NCBI RefSeq assembly: GCF_000164675.2
Contig: NC_015678.1
Span: forward strand, 992,001 to 1,056,000
Length of the DNA: 64,000 nucleotides
From: Streptococcus parasanguinis ATCC 15912
Lineage (GTDB): Bacteria; Bacillota; Bacilli; Lactobacillales; Streptococcaceae
Direction of reading: 5' to 3'
The position numbers and the translations under genes were made by a program. Of the stretch, positions 26,991 through 37,548 are shown piece after piece. The notes under the pieces were generated by a model. It ran no database searches, was not told the DNA's origin, and was given only the letters and a program-made list of their open reading frames with translations. Numbering within the stretch: position 1 is the first letter of the stretch; the number at the start of each line of letters is the position of its first letter.

Positions 26991-28613
26991 TTAAACTAAA
27001 ATCGCCAGTGTCTGATAAGGTTTGAGAATTACCTTTTCAGCAAGCTCTGCATCGTCATAGTTGGACAAGAGCACGCGCCCTGTTTGGTAGTCTTCTGGAA
27101 TCGCTACTTCGACTTCACTTCCATAGAAATGATTGAGTACCAAGAGTTTTTGACCATCTAAGTGGCGTTCAAAAGCGTAGACTTCTTGACTATCCTCCAA
27201 TGCTGGCAGGTAGCTTCCTTCTGAAATGATCGGCATTTCTTTACGCAAGCGAATCAATTCTTTATAAAATTTAAAGATTGGACCATCCATTTCCTTTTCA
27301 ACGTTGATGTCTTTATAGGACTTCCCAACTTTCAACCATGGAGCGCCTGTTGAAAAACCTGCATTTTCAGAAGCATCCCATTGCATAGGCGTACGTGAAT
27401 TATCACGGGATTTGGCTTGAATGATTTGGAAGGCCTGCTCAGGTGACTTACCTTGATCCAAAAGCATCTGGTAAGCATTGATGGACTCGACATCCACATA
27501 ATCTGCCATCGAATCATAGTCTGGATCAATCATGCCGATTTCTTCGCCCATATAGATATAAGGGGTCCCACGTGACAAGTGAATGCTAGCTGCGAGCATG
27601 GTCGCTCCTTCATTGCGGAAGTTCTTGATATCTACAAAGCGATTCAAAGCACGAGGTTGGTCATGGTTATTCCAGAAAAGGGCACTCCAACCACCACGTT
27701 CACTCATTTCCTTGCCCCAAGTGTGATAGAGACGTTTGAGCTCTTCAAAATCAAAGGGAGTAATGGTCCATTTTTGACCATCTTCATAGTCTACTTTAAG
27801 ATGATGGAAGTTAAAGGCCATAGACAACTCGTGACGCTCCGGTGCCGAATAGAGAACACAGTTATCAATGGTTGTCGATGACATCTCTCCAACTGTCATA
27901 AAGCTATCGTCAGCGCCAAAAGTCGCTTCATTCATCATGTGAAGATAGTCATGGACAATGGGTTTATCTGTATAAGCTGGTTTCCCTTCATTTTCAGGGC
28001 AATCCACCAAGACTTCATCTTTCCCAATCAAATTGATCACATCGAAACGGAAGCCTTTGACGCCCTTGTCCCGCCAGAAGTTGACCACCTTAAACAACTC
28101 CTTACGAACATTGGGATTGCGCCAATTGAGGTCTGCCTGCGTCACGTCAAAGAGGTGAAGATAGTATTTCCCTGTATCTCCAAAAGGAGCCCAGGCAGAA
28201 CCACCAAATTTAGATAACCAATCAGTTGGTTGGTCCTGAATGAAGAAGAAATCTTGGTAATACTTATCCCCAGCCAATGCCTTTTGGAACCACTCATGCT
28301 CCGTTGAGCAATGGTTAAGTACCATGTCTAGCATGAAGTCAATATTATGCTCTTTAGCGACACGGACCATTTCTTCAAAGTCCGCCATATCCCCAAAGAC
28401 AGGGTTAACAGCTGTGTAGTCTGAAATATCATAGCCATTATCACGCTGAGGACTTGGATAGAACGGATTGAGCCAAACCATATCAACTCCCAACTCTGCT
28501 AGATAAGGAATCTTTTCAATGATTCCTCTGAAATCACCGATTCCATTTCCTGTAGTGTCCTTATATGATTTTGGATAAATTTGGTAAACAACCTTTGTTT
28601 TATCTAATGCCAT
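26991..28613 (-). CDS. treC: Trehalose-6-phosphate hydrolase
   Basis: A 540-residue GH13 enzyme splitting trehalose-6-phosphate into glucose and glucose-6-phosphate. The nucleophile is in GFRFDVINLI (about residue 200), the acid/base in MTVGEMSS (about 255) and the third acid in WNNHDQPRA (about 325). The YQIYPKSYKDTTGNGIGDFRGI start is family-typical. It follows the EII gene by 54 nt, which fixes the substrate as the product of that transporter. Confidence 0.93.
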   Translation of the reverse strand: MALDKTKVVYQIYPKSYKDTTGNGIGDFRGIIEKIPYLAELGVDMVWLNPFYPSPQRDNGYDISDYTAVNPVFGDMADFEEMVRVAKEHNIDFMLDMVLNHCSTEHEWFQKALAGDKYYQDFFFIQDQPTDWLSKFGGSAWAPFGDTGKYYLHLFDVTQADLNWRNPNVRKELFKVVNFWRDKGVKGFRFDVINLIGKDEVLVDCPENEGKPAYTDKPIVHDYLHMMNEATFGADDSFMTVGEMSSTTIDNCVLYSAPERHELSMAFNFHHLKVDYEDGQKWTITPFDFEELKRLYHTWGKEMSERGGWSALFWNNHDQPRALNRFVDIKNFRNEGATMLAASIHLSRGTPYIYMGEEIGMIDPDYDSMADYVDVESINAYQMLLDQGKSPEQAFQIIQAKSRDNSRTPMQWDASENAGFSTGAPWLKVGKSYKDINVEKEMDGPIFKFYKELIRLRKEMPIISEGSYLPALEDSQEVYAFERHLDGQKLLVLNHFYGSEVEVAIPEDYQTGRVLLSNYDDAELAEKVILKPYQTLAILV

Positions 28614-28667
28614 TTGTTTAACCTCTTTTTTATCAAAGGGTGGACCGTAACGTCTCCACTCCTTCGC

Positions 28668-30665
<1,998 letters not shown>

Positions 30666-30732
30666 CTAGCATCTCCTTATGTTTATTTGTTGATCTCCAT
30701 CAACTGACAAAACCAATTGTAAACGATCCCAA

Positions 30733-30812
30733 ACTTGTCTGCAACTTGTTTGTGGTTTTTTTGCTATATTTTTGATAAAATTTAGGGTGTTGTATGTAAA
30801 AAAACAGACAAG
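30733..30812. promoter_or_regulatory. treR-treB intergenic control region with TreR-like half-sites
   Basis: The 180-bp gap between divergent treR and treB holds two direct ACTTGT-Y-TG units (30733-30741 and 30744-30752) and an inverted CAGACAAG (30805-30812). They lie on the two sides of AT-rich promoter-like DNA. The arrangement suits binding of the GntR-type repressor to both promoters. The assignment to TreR is inferred from position. Confidence 0.5.
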
Positions 30813-30824
30813 CGAGTCCAAATC

Positions 30825-31538
30825 ATGAAAAAATACCAACAAATCTATCAAATTTTAAAAGAACAAATACTAGAAGAAAAATATCTAGTCGGGGATTTTC
30901 TGCCTAGCGAGAACGACTTAAAAGAGCACTACCAGGTCAGTCGAGATACCATCCGTAAGTCCCTCAATCTCTTGCAGGAGGAAGGCTTTATCAAGACTGT
31001 TCAAGGAATGGGATCGCAAATTTGTAGGCAAGCTCACTTTGACTTCCCTGTTTCCCAATTAACCAGCTATCAAGAAATCGTCAAAGCTTCTGGTCTTCGC
31101 TCAGAAACTAATGTCATTCGTTTGGAAAAGATCAGTATTGATGAAAAAGGAGCTAAAAAGACAGGCTTCCCCCTTCACCGTTTGGTTTGGAAAGTAACCC
31201 GACAACGGGTAGTGGATGGCGTCGCTTCTGTCTTAGATATTGATTACCTAGACAGAGAGCTGATCCCTGGCCTAACCAAGGAAATTGCCCAGCACTCTAT
31301 CTACCAATATATAGAAGAAGACTTGAAATTGCAGATTGGCTATGCAAAGAAAGAAATTTTGATTTCACCAATCGATAATCGCGACAAAATCTTACTGGAT
31401 CTTGGAAAAGACCAACACGTGGTAACGGTCCGTTCCCAAGTTCACTTAGCAGACGGACGCCAATTCCAGTTCACCGAAAGCCGACACAAATTAGACAAGT
31501 TTCATTTTGTCGACTATGCAGAGCGGAGGAAATCATGA
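30825..31538 (+). CDS. treR: Trehalose operon repressor, GntR/HutC family
   Basis: A 237-residue regulator. The N-terminal winged helix (about 1-70) contains PSENDLKEHYQVSRDTIRKSLNLLQEEGFI; the C-terminal UTRA ligand domain (about 90-235) contains RLVWKVTRQRVVDGVASVLDIDYLD. It is expected to repress treBC until trehalose-6-phosphate binds. It is divergent from treB. An IS200-like element begins within a few bases of its stop codon, without disrupting it. Confidence 0.9.
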   Translation: MKKYQQIYQILKEQILEEKYLVGDFLPSENDLKEHYQVSRDTIRKSLNLLQEEGFIKTVQGMGSQICRQAHFDFPVSQLTSYQEIVKASGLRSETNVIRLEKISIDEKGAKKTGFPLHRLVWKVTRQRVVDGVASVLDIDYLDRELIPGLTKEIAQHSIYQYIEEDLKLQIGYAKKEILISPIDNRDKILLDLGKDQHVVTVRSQVHLADGRQFQFTESRHKLDKFHFVDYAERRKS

Positions 31539-31539
31539 C

Positions 31540-32250
31540 CACCCGTCAAACGGGTGGTTTGTACCAGGGCTATAAGCCCAGATAACTAGCCAGCGCCTAA
31601 AGACGCTGGCTTTCACTTTGTTCAAGCCTTATTGCATTTGACTCGTCACAGACCTCTCAAAGAGGTATACGTACTACTTGCCACTATCCCTAAAGGGATC
31701 TTCATATTCTTTTACACTCAACTTATCTAAAGCAATATCTTTTCGCTCTTGTTCCTGAATGTATTTCTTTATTGTGGCTTCGTTGAGGCCAACTGTACTT
31801 ACATAATATCCCTCTGCCCAAAAATGTCGATTTCCAAACTTATATTTCAGATTGGCGTGTTTATCGAACATCATTAGAGCGCTTTTACCTTTTAAATATC
31901 CTATGAAACTTGTAACACTAATTCTAGGTGGAATGCTTACCAACATATGAACATGATCTGGCATTAAATGGCCTTCGATAATCTCAACACCTTTATAACT
32001 ACATAATCTATGGAATATTTCTCCCAAACTACTTCGATATTGATTATAGATCACTTTTCGTCTATACTTAGGGGTGAACACAATGTGATATTTACACATC
32101 CATTTTGTGTGTGATAAACTATGTGCTTTTTGAGCCATATTTTTCTCCTCTCGCTTTACAATTGGCTTGAACACCTTAATTGTATCGCGTTTGGAGTTTT
32201 TTTGGTATAACCTTCGATGCGCACCCGCATAGCGGGTGGTTTTTTTGTCT
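31540..32250 (-). mobile_element. IS200-like insertion sequence
   Basis: About 0.7 kb carrying one Y1 transposase gene. Both flanks have subterminal hairpins as required for single-strand recognition: CCACCCG-TCAAA-CGGGTGG and GCCAGCG...CGCTGGC on the left, and CACCCGCATAGCGGGTG on the right. There are no terminal inverted repeats, as expected for IS200/IS605. The exact ends are not determined. It is inserted between treR and a copy of the 178-bp repeat. Confidence 0.75.
31674..32138 (-). CDS. tnpA: IS200/IS605-family transposase TnpA (Y1 HUH)
   Basis: A 154-residue single-strand transposase. It has the HUH motif in HLMPDHVHMLVSIPP (about residues 58-72), the catalytic tyrosine helix ATIKKYIQEQE (about 120-130) and the typical start KWMCKYHIVFTPKYRRKVIY. 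The frame extends to 32255, but the ATG at 32138 has GGAGA 6 nt upstream and gives the normal length. The gene looks intact, so the element may be active. Confidence 0.92.
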   Translation of the reverse strand: MAQKAHSLSHTKWMCKYHIVFTPKYRRKVIYNQYRSSLGEIFHRLCSYKGVEIIEGHLMPDHVHMLVSIPPRISVTSFIGYLKGKSALMMFDKHANLKYKFGNRHFWAEGYYVSTVGLNEATIKKYIQEQERKDIALDKLSVKEYEDPFRDSGK

Positions 32251-32286
32251 CGCACCTAACGGAGCGAGACGGACTGAAAGTCACAT

Positions 32287-32474
32287 AAATAATTGAGAGG
32301 CTAGGACTTTTGTCCCAGCCTCTCAATTATTTTTGGATTGTCGAGCAAGACGCAGTGGTTGAGTGGCCTATACTACGCTGATTTCATCAGTTTTTACAGC
32401 TCTACTCAACTGTGCGGAGGTGGGACGACGAAATCGAATTCTAACGAATTACCGATTTCTGTCCCACTCTCTTT
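32287..32474 (-). repeat. Dispersed structured repeat, copy 3 (inverted)
   Basis: Reverse orientation relative to copies 1 and 2. It lies 5 nt beyond the stop codon of the ABC ATPase gene. The middle hairpin has small changes (GGCCTATACTACG instead of GGGCTCTACTACG). The outer AATAATTGAGAGGCTAGGAC... arm is extended into a longer palindrome at the left end. Confidence 0.85.
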
Positions 32475-32478
32475 TATT

Positions 32479-33282
32479 TTATCCTAATACCAATTCATCA
32501 CTCACCAGGGTTTCACCACTGTTTTGTTGGAAAAGGCGCATCAAATCTTCAACCGTTAGGTTTTTCTTTTCTTCTCCTTTGACGTCGACAACGATTTTGC
32601 CTTGGTAGAGCATGATCAAGCGGTTGCCGTATTCAATGGCATGGTTCATATCATGCGTAATCATCAAGGTTGTCAAATCATGGCTTTCCACGATCTTTTG
32701 TGTCAATTCCATGACCATTTCACTAGTCTTAGGATCGAGCGCTGCGGTATGTTCATCCAGAAGCAAGAGTTTGGGTTTGACCAAGGCTGCCATGACCAAG
32801 GTCAAAGCTTGACGTTGCCCACCAGACAAATATTGGGTATCCACCTTGAGGCGGTTCTCTAAACCAATATTTAATTCCTTCAAGGCTTCACGGAATAATT
32901 CGCGATCTTTCTCCCGAACTCCCCAGCTCAAACCACGAGATTTCCCACGACGTTGGGCAATCGCCATATTTTCTTCAATGGTCAAACGAGAAGCTGTCCC
33001 CATCTTAGGATCTTGGAAGACACGCGCAATATCTTTCGCACGCTTACGAACACTCGTATTTTTGATGGAGTTACCTTCTAGCAAGATATCCCCTTCATCC
33101 ACAACTAGATTTCCTGCCAAGATGTTCATCAAGGTTGATTTCCCAGCTCCATTTCCACCGATGACCGAAATGAAGTCCCCTTCTTCTACTTGGAGATCCA
33201 AGCCTTTTAAGACATGGTTTTCATTGACTGTGCCTGCTTCAAATGTCTTATGAATACCTTCAATTGATAATAATGTTGCCAT
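32479..33282 (-). CDS. ABC transporter ATP-binding protein (TrpZ-like)
   Basis: A 267-residue ATPase with Walker A GGNGAGKST (about 39-47), signature LSGGQRQAL (about 150), Walker B LLLLDEHTAALDP and switch ITHDMNHA. It belongs with the permease and binding protein encoded just upstream (9 nt gap). Together they form the importer type represented by pneumococcal TrpXYZ, thought to import aromatic amino acids. Confidence 0.85.
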   Translation of the reverse strand: MATLLSIEGIHKTFEAGTVNENHVLKGLDLQVEEGDFISVIGGNGAGKSTLMNILAGNLVVDEGDILLEGNSIKNTSVRKRAKDIARVFQDPKMGTASRLTIEENMAIAQRRGKSRGLSWGVREKDRELFREALKELNIGLENRLKVDTQYLSGGQRQALTLVMAALVKPKLLLLDEHTAALDPKTSEMVMELTQKIVESHDLTTLMITHDMNHAIEYGNRLIMLYQGKIVVDVKGEEKKNLTVEDLMRLFQQNSGETLVSDELVLG

Positions 33283-33291
33283 ACTTTTCTC

Positions 33292-34185
33292 CTACTTATT
33301 TCCTAACTTCAATCCGCGAACACGAAGACGTTTTTGCGCCTCAGGAGCGAACAAGACAATCGCGAGCAAGATCGCATTGAAGAGACGAACCATATTTTGA
33401 TCGAGATTTGGGATCTCATAAATATTTAAGATAATCAAACGGTAAACAATGGCTCCAACCCCGATGGAAAGCAAGCGCCAACCAATGGTCAATTCGTGGA
33501 TCAAAACTTCAGCGATAATCACAGCACTCAAGCCGACTACGATCGTCCCTGTACCAGAAGTCACATCTGAGAAACCATCATTTTGTGCAAACATGGCTCC
33601 ACAAAGGGCAATCAAACCATTGGAAATCATGTAGCCCAACATCTTCATGTTATCTACATTGACCCCATTGGCCTCACTCATTGGAATGTTATCACCAGTC
33701 GAGCGCAAAACCAAGCCAAGTTGCGTCTTCATTAAGAGAGTTAACAAGATACAGACGATGATCAAGCAAGAAATGCTAATCAAAAAGACAGCTTCTTCAT
33801 TAGAAAGACCTAATTTCATCACACTCTTGAAAATGGTACTAGAATCTCCGATAGAAAGGTTAGGAACCCCTCCCATGATTTTGATATTGATAGAGTAGAG
33901 ACCCGTCAAAGTGACAATCCCTGTCAAGAGGGCTGGAATTTTCATTTTTGTATGGAGAATTCCAGAGACCAATCCTGCGATCATTCCGGCTAGGAAGCCT
34001 AAAAAGGTTGCAAGCCAAGGGTTTCTTCCTGCTTGAATTTGGGAAGCTACAACTGCTGCCCCAAGTGGAAAGGCGCCTTCTGCCGTCATGTCGGCAATAT
34101 CTAAAATTCGAAATGTTAAGTAAACACCGATCGCCATGATCGACCATAATAAACCTTCTGATAAACTTGATAAAACGAAATTCAT
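33292..34185 (-). CDS. ABC transporter permease (TrpY-like)
   Basis: A 297-residue permease of the branched-chain amino-acid/ribose type with about eight hydrophobic segments. Blocks include LTFRILDIADMTAEGAFPLGAAV and LVLRSTGDNIPMSEANGVNVDNMKMLGY (cytoplasmic coupling loop). The C-terminus ends in a basic RLRVRGLKLGNK. It lies 10 nt after the binding-protein gene. Confidence 0.85.
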   Translation of the reverse strand: MNFVLSSLSEGLLWSIMAIGVYLTFRILDIADMTAEGAFPLGAAVVASQIQAGRNPWLATFLGFLAGMIAGLVSGILHTKMKIPALLTGIVTLTGLYSINIKIMGGVPNLSIGDSSTIFKSVMKLGLSNEEAVFLISISCLIIVCILLTLLMKTQLGLVLRSTGDNIPMSEANGVNVDNMKMLGYMISNGLIALCGAMFAQNDGFSDVTSGTGTIVVGLSAVIIAEVLIHELTIGWRLLSIGVGAIVYRLIILNIYEIPNLDQNMVRLFNAILLAIVLFAPEAQKRLRVRGLKLGNK

Positions 34186-34195
34186 CTCAAACCTC

Positions 34196-35173
34196 CTATT
34201 TTTCTACCTTCAACGAGCTAATATCAATTCCAAGCTCTTTAGCCATCTCTTTATTGGTATGCAATTCTAATTTTTCAGGTGTTTCAACTGCGACTTTCCC
34301 AGGTTTCTCACCCTTCATGATGCGAATGGCCATCCGAGCAGCTTGTCTTCCCAATTCCTCATAATCGGTACCAAAGTTGTACAAACCACCAGTAGCCACC
34401 ATTTCAGCAGATCCACCAAAAACTGGTACCTTATGACTGATGGATACCTGTTTGACAGTGTCTATTGTAGAAGAAATGATGTTATCCGTCGGAACAAAGA
34501 CGATATCTGCTTCTGACATGATACTGTCTGCTGCAGCTTTCACATTGTTACTATCGATGATGGTTTTTTCAACCACTTGATAGCCTTTAGCCTCTAAAAT
34601 CTTCTTCGCATTGTCTTTTTGGACGACGGAGTTAGGCTCACTTTGCGTATAGAGGATCCCAACTGTTTTTGCCGTTGGAAGTACTTGCTTAATCATGTCT
34701 ACCTGTGTAGAGATCGCATCTTCTGACTGGTCACTTGTCCCCGTGATATTTCCACCTGGTTCCTTCAAGTTTTTCACCAATTTCGCTGCCAATGGATCGG
34801 TCACAGCTGAGAAGACAACCGGAGTTGTTTTAGTGGTATTGGCCAAACTTTGTGCAGAAGGGGTTGCAATCGCAAAGACTAGATCACTTTCTTCCGCTAA
34901 TTGTTTGGAAATGTTTTTCAGATTTCGTTGCTCTCCTTGAGCATTTTGGAAATCAATCTGGATATTTTTCCCATCCACATATCCCTCTTTCTTCAATTCA
35001 TCGATAAAGCCTTTCCGTGTCGCATCGAGAGACTTATGGGTGATGTACTGGGAAATCCCAATCCGAAAGACATTATCCTTTTTAGCATCCTTCAGATGGT
35101 GTAAGGTCACCAATGATGTTAACAGAAGGCCTACGACCAAAACTGGCGCCAGTAATTTTTTGACTACTTTCAT
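34196..35173 (-). CDS. ABC transporter substrate-binding protein (TrpX-like)
   Basis: A 325-residue binding protein with an N-terminal hydrophobic anchor (about 5-25, VKKLLAPVLVVGLLLTSLVTL) but no lipobox cysteine. The rest is a PF04392-type fold (RIGISQYITHKSLDATRKGF; VFAIATPSAQSLAN; PVVFSAVTDPLAAKLV). In pneumococcus this family is assigned to tryptophan import. Here the ligand is inferred, weakly supported by a Trp-containing leader ORF upstream. Confidence 0.82.
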   Translation of the reverse strand: MKVVKKLLAPVLVVGLLLTSLVTLHHLKDAKKDNVFRIGISQYITHKSLDATRKGFIDELKKEGYVDGKNIQIDFQNAQGEQRNLKNISKQLAEESDLVFAIATPSAQSLANTTKTTPVVFSAVTDPLAAKLVKNLKEPGGNITGTSDQSEDAISTQVDMIKQVLPTAKTVGILYTQSEPNSVVQKDNAKKILEAKGYQVVEKTIIDSNNVKAAADSIMSEADIVFVPTDNIISSTIDTVKQVSISHKVPVFGGSAEMVATGGLYNFGTDYEELGRQAARMAIRIMKGEKPGKVAVETPEKLELHTNKEMAKELGIDISSLKVEK

Positions 35174-35200
35174 TTAAAACTCCTTTTCTGCAAAATAAAT

Positions 35201-35489
35201 AAAAAATCCGCTTAGATCATTCTCTAAACGGATGCTTGAAATTCTCCAACAAGTTACAAAACCTCGGTCCATTTAGATACTAGCTCTATGGACCATCATC
35301 AAAAATCTTAGCCACATAGATACAAACAAATTGCTTGGGTTGTTTGCATCCATGAGATCATGTCTACAAACACTATCTAAAGTAGCTAAAGTAAAATTTT
35401 TGAATTGAAATGGCTTGTTGCTTCATGTTTATTTATCTGCTTTCTTTATTTATGGGTATTATCTTACCTTAATTTTTTTTTGCTGTCAA
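35201..35489 (-). promoter_or_regulatory. Long leader of the TrpXYZ-like operon with promoter and attenuator-like terminator
   Basis: On the minus strand: TTGACA (35489-35484), 17 bp, TAAGAT (35466-35461), then about 280 nt of leader. A hairpin GGTCCAT...ATGGACC (about 35265-35300) and an intrinsic terminator (ATCCG-YTTAGA stem, 35206-35233, with T6) lie just before the ribosome-binding site. No T-box GGTGG-ACC-CG element is present. Short frames in the leader contain single Trp codons. This looks like transcription attenuation with an unidentified signal. Confidence 0.6.
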
Positions 35490-35542
35490 GACTATTTCAG
35501 AAATTTTTAAAATTTTTTGAAAATTCAACTAGCCCTGACAAG

Positions 35543-35580
35543 AAAAAAACAGAGGCTGGAACACGTCCAGGCCTCTATTT
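35543..35580 (-). terminator. Terminator of the CNNM-family gene
   Basis: Stem AGAGGC-TGGA/TCCA-GGCCTCT with loop ACACG and a T7 run on the minus strand, adjacent to the stop at 35582. Confidence 0.85.
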
Positions 35581-35581
35581 T

Positions 35582-36931
35582 CTAATCTTCTTTTGATTTG
35601 GTTTCTTCATCTTCTTCGACGATTTCAGAAATTTCAACTTTCACCTTGGTCACACGACCGTTTTTCACCTTGTCATTAGTCAAGATCAAGTGTTTCTTTT
35701 GACTATCGACTTCACAGCTGAGGCGTTCTTTCAAGGATGGAATCCGCCCAACTTCAGTCAAATAATACCCTGCAATAGTATCCACATCATCACTTTCCAA
35801 CTCAACGCCAAAGTATTCATTAAAGTCGTTTAGTGACATAGCTCCTTGCACGACATAAGTATTATCCCCAATTTCAAAAACATCAATTTCAGCTTTGTCA
35901 GTCTCATCGTCAATTTCACCGACGATTTCTTCCAACAAGTCTTCGAGGGTAACCAATCCAGACATCCCACCGTATTCATCGAGCAGAATGGCCATTTGAT
36001 TTTGCGTATTACGCAATTCCTTCAAAAGATCATCCACAAAAATGGTTTCTGGAACAAACAAAGGTTCTTGTAAAATCTTTCTTAAGACAATATTATCAAA
36101 GCCATTGATAAATCCTTCGTTCAAGAGACGTTTGGTATGGATGAGGCCGATGACATTGTCCTTGTCATCATCATAGACAGGAATCCGTGAAAAGTTTTGC
36201 TTGAGGATACTTTCAATAATTTCTTTGGTATCATCATTGATATCAACCATGAAGGCATCTGTCCGTGGGACCATGACTTCACGCGCTACCATTTCATCTA
36301 ATGAAAAGATCCCTTGGAGCATCTCAATCTCGTCAGCATCCAGTGTTGCTTCACTATTGGTCAGCATATACTCGATTTCATCCCGCGTCATCTTTTCATC
36401 CGGATCATCGAATTCCATTGGCGTGATACGGCTCAAAAGGTTGGTCGACGCTGAAAGCAACCAAACAAAGGGGCTGACAATTTTTCCTAATAGAATCACA
36501 ATCGGAGCTGTTCGAACAGCCAACTCATCTTTCAAGTTCATAGCGATTCGTTTCGGATAGAGTTCGCCAAACACGATCGAAATATAAGTCAAAAATGCTA
36601 GAGATAAAAAGCTTCCAGTTGCCAGAGCCGTTTTGGTATTGCCCATCCATCCAGCAATGACATGTCCAAGGCTATCCGCAAGACTCGCCCCAGATAAGAT
36701 GGTAATCAAGGTGATCCCCACCTGAATAGTGGATAAGAAATGGTTGGGCTGTTCCAAAACGCTAAGAAGACGAATATATTTTTTATCCCCTTCTTCAGCT
36801 TTTTGCTCTACACGAGAACGATTCAACGATACCATTGACATTTCAGTCGCCGAGAAAAAGGCATTCAACAATGTCAAAACAATCAATAAAATAAATTCCA
36901 GTAAAATTTCCTGACTGCCAGGGTCTTCCAT
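35582..36931 (-). CDS. CNNM/CorC (hemolysin C)-family membrane protein
   Basis: A 449-residue protein. The DUF21/CNNM membrane domain (about 1-185) has FFSATEMSMVSLNRSRVEQ, followed by a CBS pair (about 205-325) with MVPRTDAFMVDINDD and FVDDLLKELRNTQNQMAILLDEYGG. A CorC_HlyC C-terminal domain (about 340-430) ends in an acidic EEDEETKSKED tail. Proposed role is Mg2+ or other divalent ion efflux/homeostasis. The frame extends to 37003, but the ATG at 36931 has GGAGG 8 nt upstream. Confidence 0.88.
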   Translation of the reverse strand: MEDPGSQEILLEFILLIVLTLLNAFFSATEMSMVSLNRSRVEQKAEEGDKKYIRLLSVLEQPNHFLSTIQVGITLITILSGASLADSLGHVIAGWMGNTKTALATGSFLSLAFLTYISIVFGELYPKRIAMNLKDELAVRTAPIVILLGKIVSPFVWLLSASTNLLSRITPMEFDDPDEKMTRDEIEYMLTNSEATLDADEIEMLQGIFSLDEMVAREVMVPRTDAFMVDINDDTKEIIESILKQNFSRIPVYDDDKDNVIGLIHTKRLLNEGFINGFDNIVLRKILQEPLFVPETIFVDDLLKELRNTQNQMAILLDEYGGMSGLVTLEDLLEEIVGEIDDETDKAEIDVFEIGDNTYVVQGAMSLNDFNEYFGVELESDDVDTIAGYYLTEVGRIPSLKERLSCEVDSQKKHLILTNDKVKNGRVTKVKVEISEIVEEDEETKSKED

Positions 36932-37020
36932 GGATAATTTCCTCCAGTATATAATATTGTATATTATACCACAAAATAGGAGAGCCTGCATTCTTATATT
37001 CATTTTCTTTTTTTACCATC

Positions 37021-37049
37021 AAAAAATCAGGAACAGGTCCTGATTTTTT
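37021..37049. terminator. Symmetric intrinsic terminator
   Basis: AAAAAATCAGGA ACAGG TCCTGATTTTTT, able to act in both directions. It lies between the CNNM promoter and repeat copy 4, so it most likely stops transcripts coming from the Mga-like gene. Confidence 0.8.
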
Positions 37050-37159
37050 AATGTGGATAAATTGTTTTTTCACACAAAATAACTTAAGTGACGCTTAAAA
37101 CAATATATACTATTAGTGTTATTCTAACCTACACTGAAACTTTCCGCCGTGAGAAAAGT

Positions 37160-37335
37160 GAGGCTGGGACAAAAGTCCTAGCCTCTCAATTGTTTTTGGA
37201 TTGTCGAGCAAGACGCAGTGGTTGAGTGGGCTCTACTACGCTGATTTCATAAGCTTTTACAGCCCTACTCAACTGTGCGGAGGTGGGACGACGAAATCGA
37301 ATTCTAACGAATTACCGATTTCTGTCCCACTCTCA
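37160..37335 (-). repeat. Dispersed structured repeat, copy 4 (inverted)
   Basis: Same orientation as copy 3. It begins with AGGCTGGGACAAAAGTCCTAGCCT and ends with the GTCCCACTCTC arm. It is directly joined to the mini-element at 37339. It lies in the 545-bp gap between the CNNM and Mga-like genes, where I find no gene. Confidence 0.85.
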
Positions 37336-37338
37336 CTC

Positions 37339-37405
37339 GGGAGTTTTGAGAGTAAAACAGTTTGGGAAACTGTTTTAGCCTGAACCTAAAAATTAAAAAG
37401 CGAAG
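37339..37405 (-). repeat. Mini-element of about 62 bp, copy 1
   Basis: Contains the palindrome AAAACAGTTT-GGG-AAACTGTTTT. On the minus strand it starts with CTTCGCTTT and ends near ACTCTCAAAA. It aligns over about 62 bp, with roughly 80% identity, to a segment inserted in the ISL3 transposase gene at 57376-57437. The rest of the gap to 37548 shows nothing recognisable. Confidence 0.7.
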
Positions 37406-37548
37406 GGGTACAAAACAAATTGAACACGTGCTGCGGATCGTGATTTAGTCATGGAACTTCCTGGATTTCTGAAATCATCCACTGGAAAATTTCACCTGAC
37501 GTCCGTTCTCACCTAAGGAAAGTTTCTAGGAAGACTTTGTCTTTAGTA

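Noticed and set aside
35201..35489. T-box riboswitch in front of the TrpXYZ-like operon
   Set aside because: The leader has a terminator of the right kind, but I find no GGTGG-ACC-CG antiterminator block or specifier-loop consensus, so I only report an unassigned attenuator.
37201..37383. Small frames inside the 178-bp repeats
   Set aside because: The repeat's conserved feature is base-paired stems, not a reading frame; copies carry changes that break the frames.
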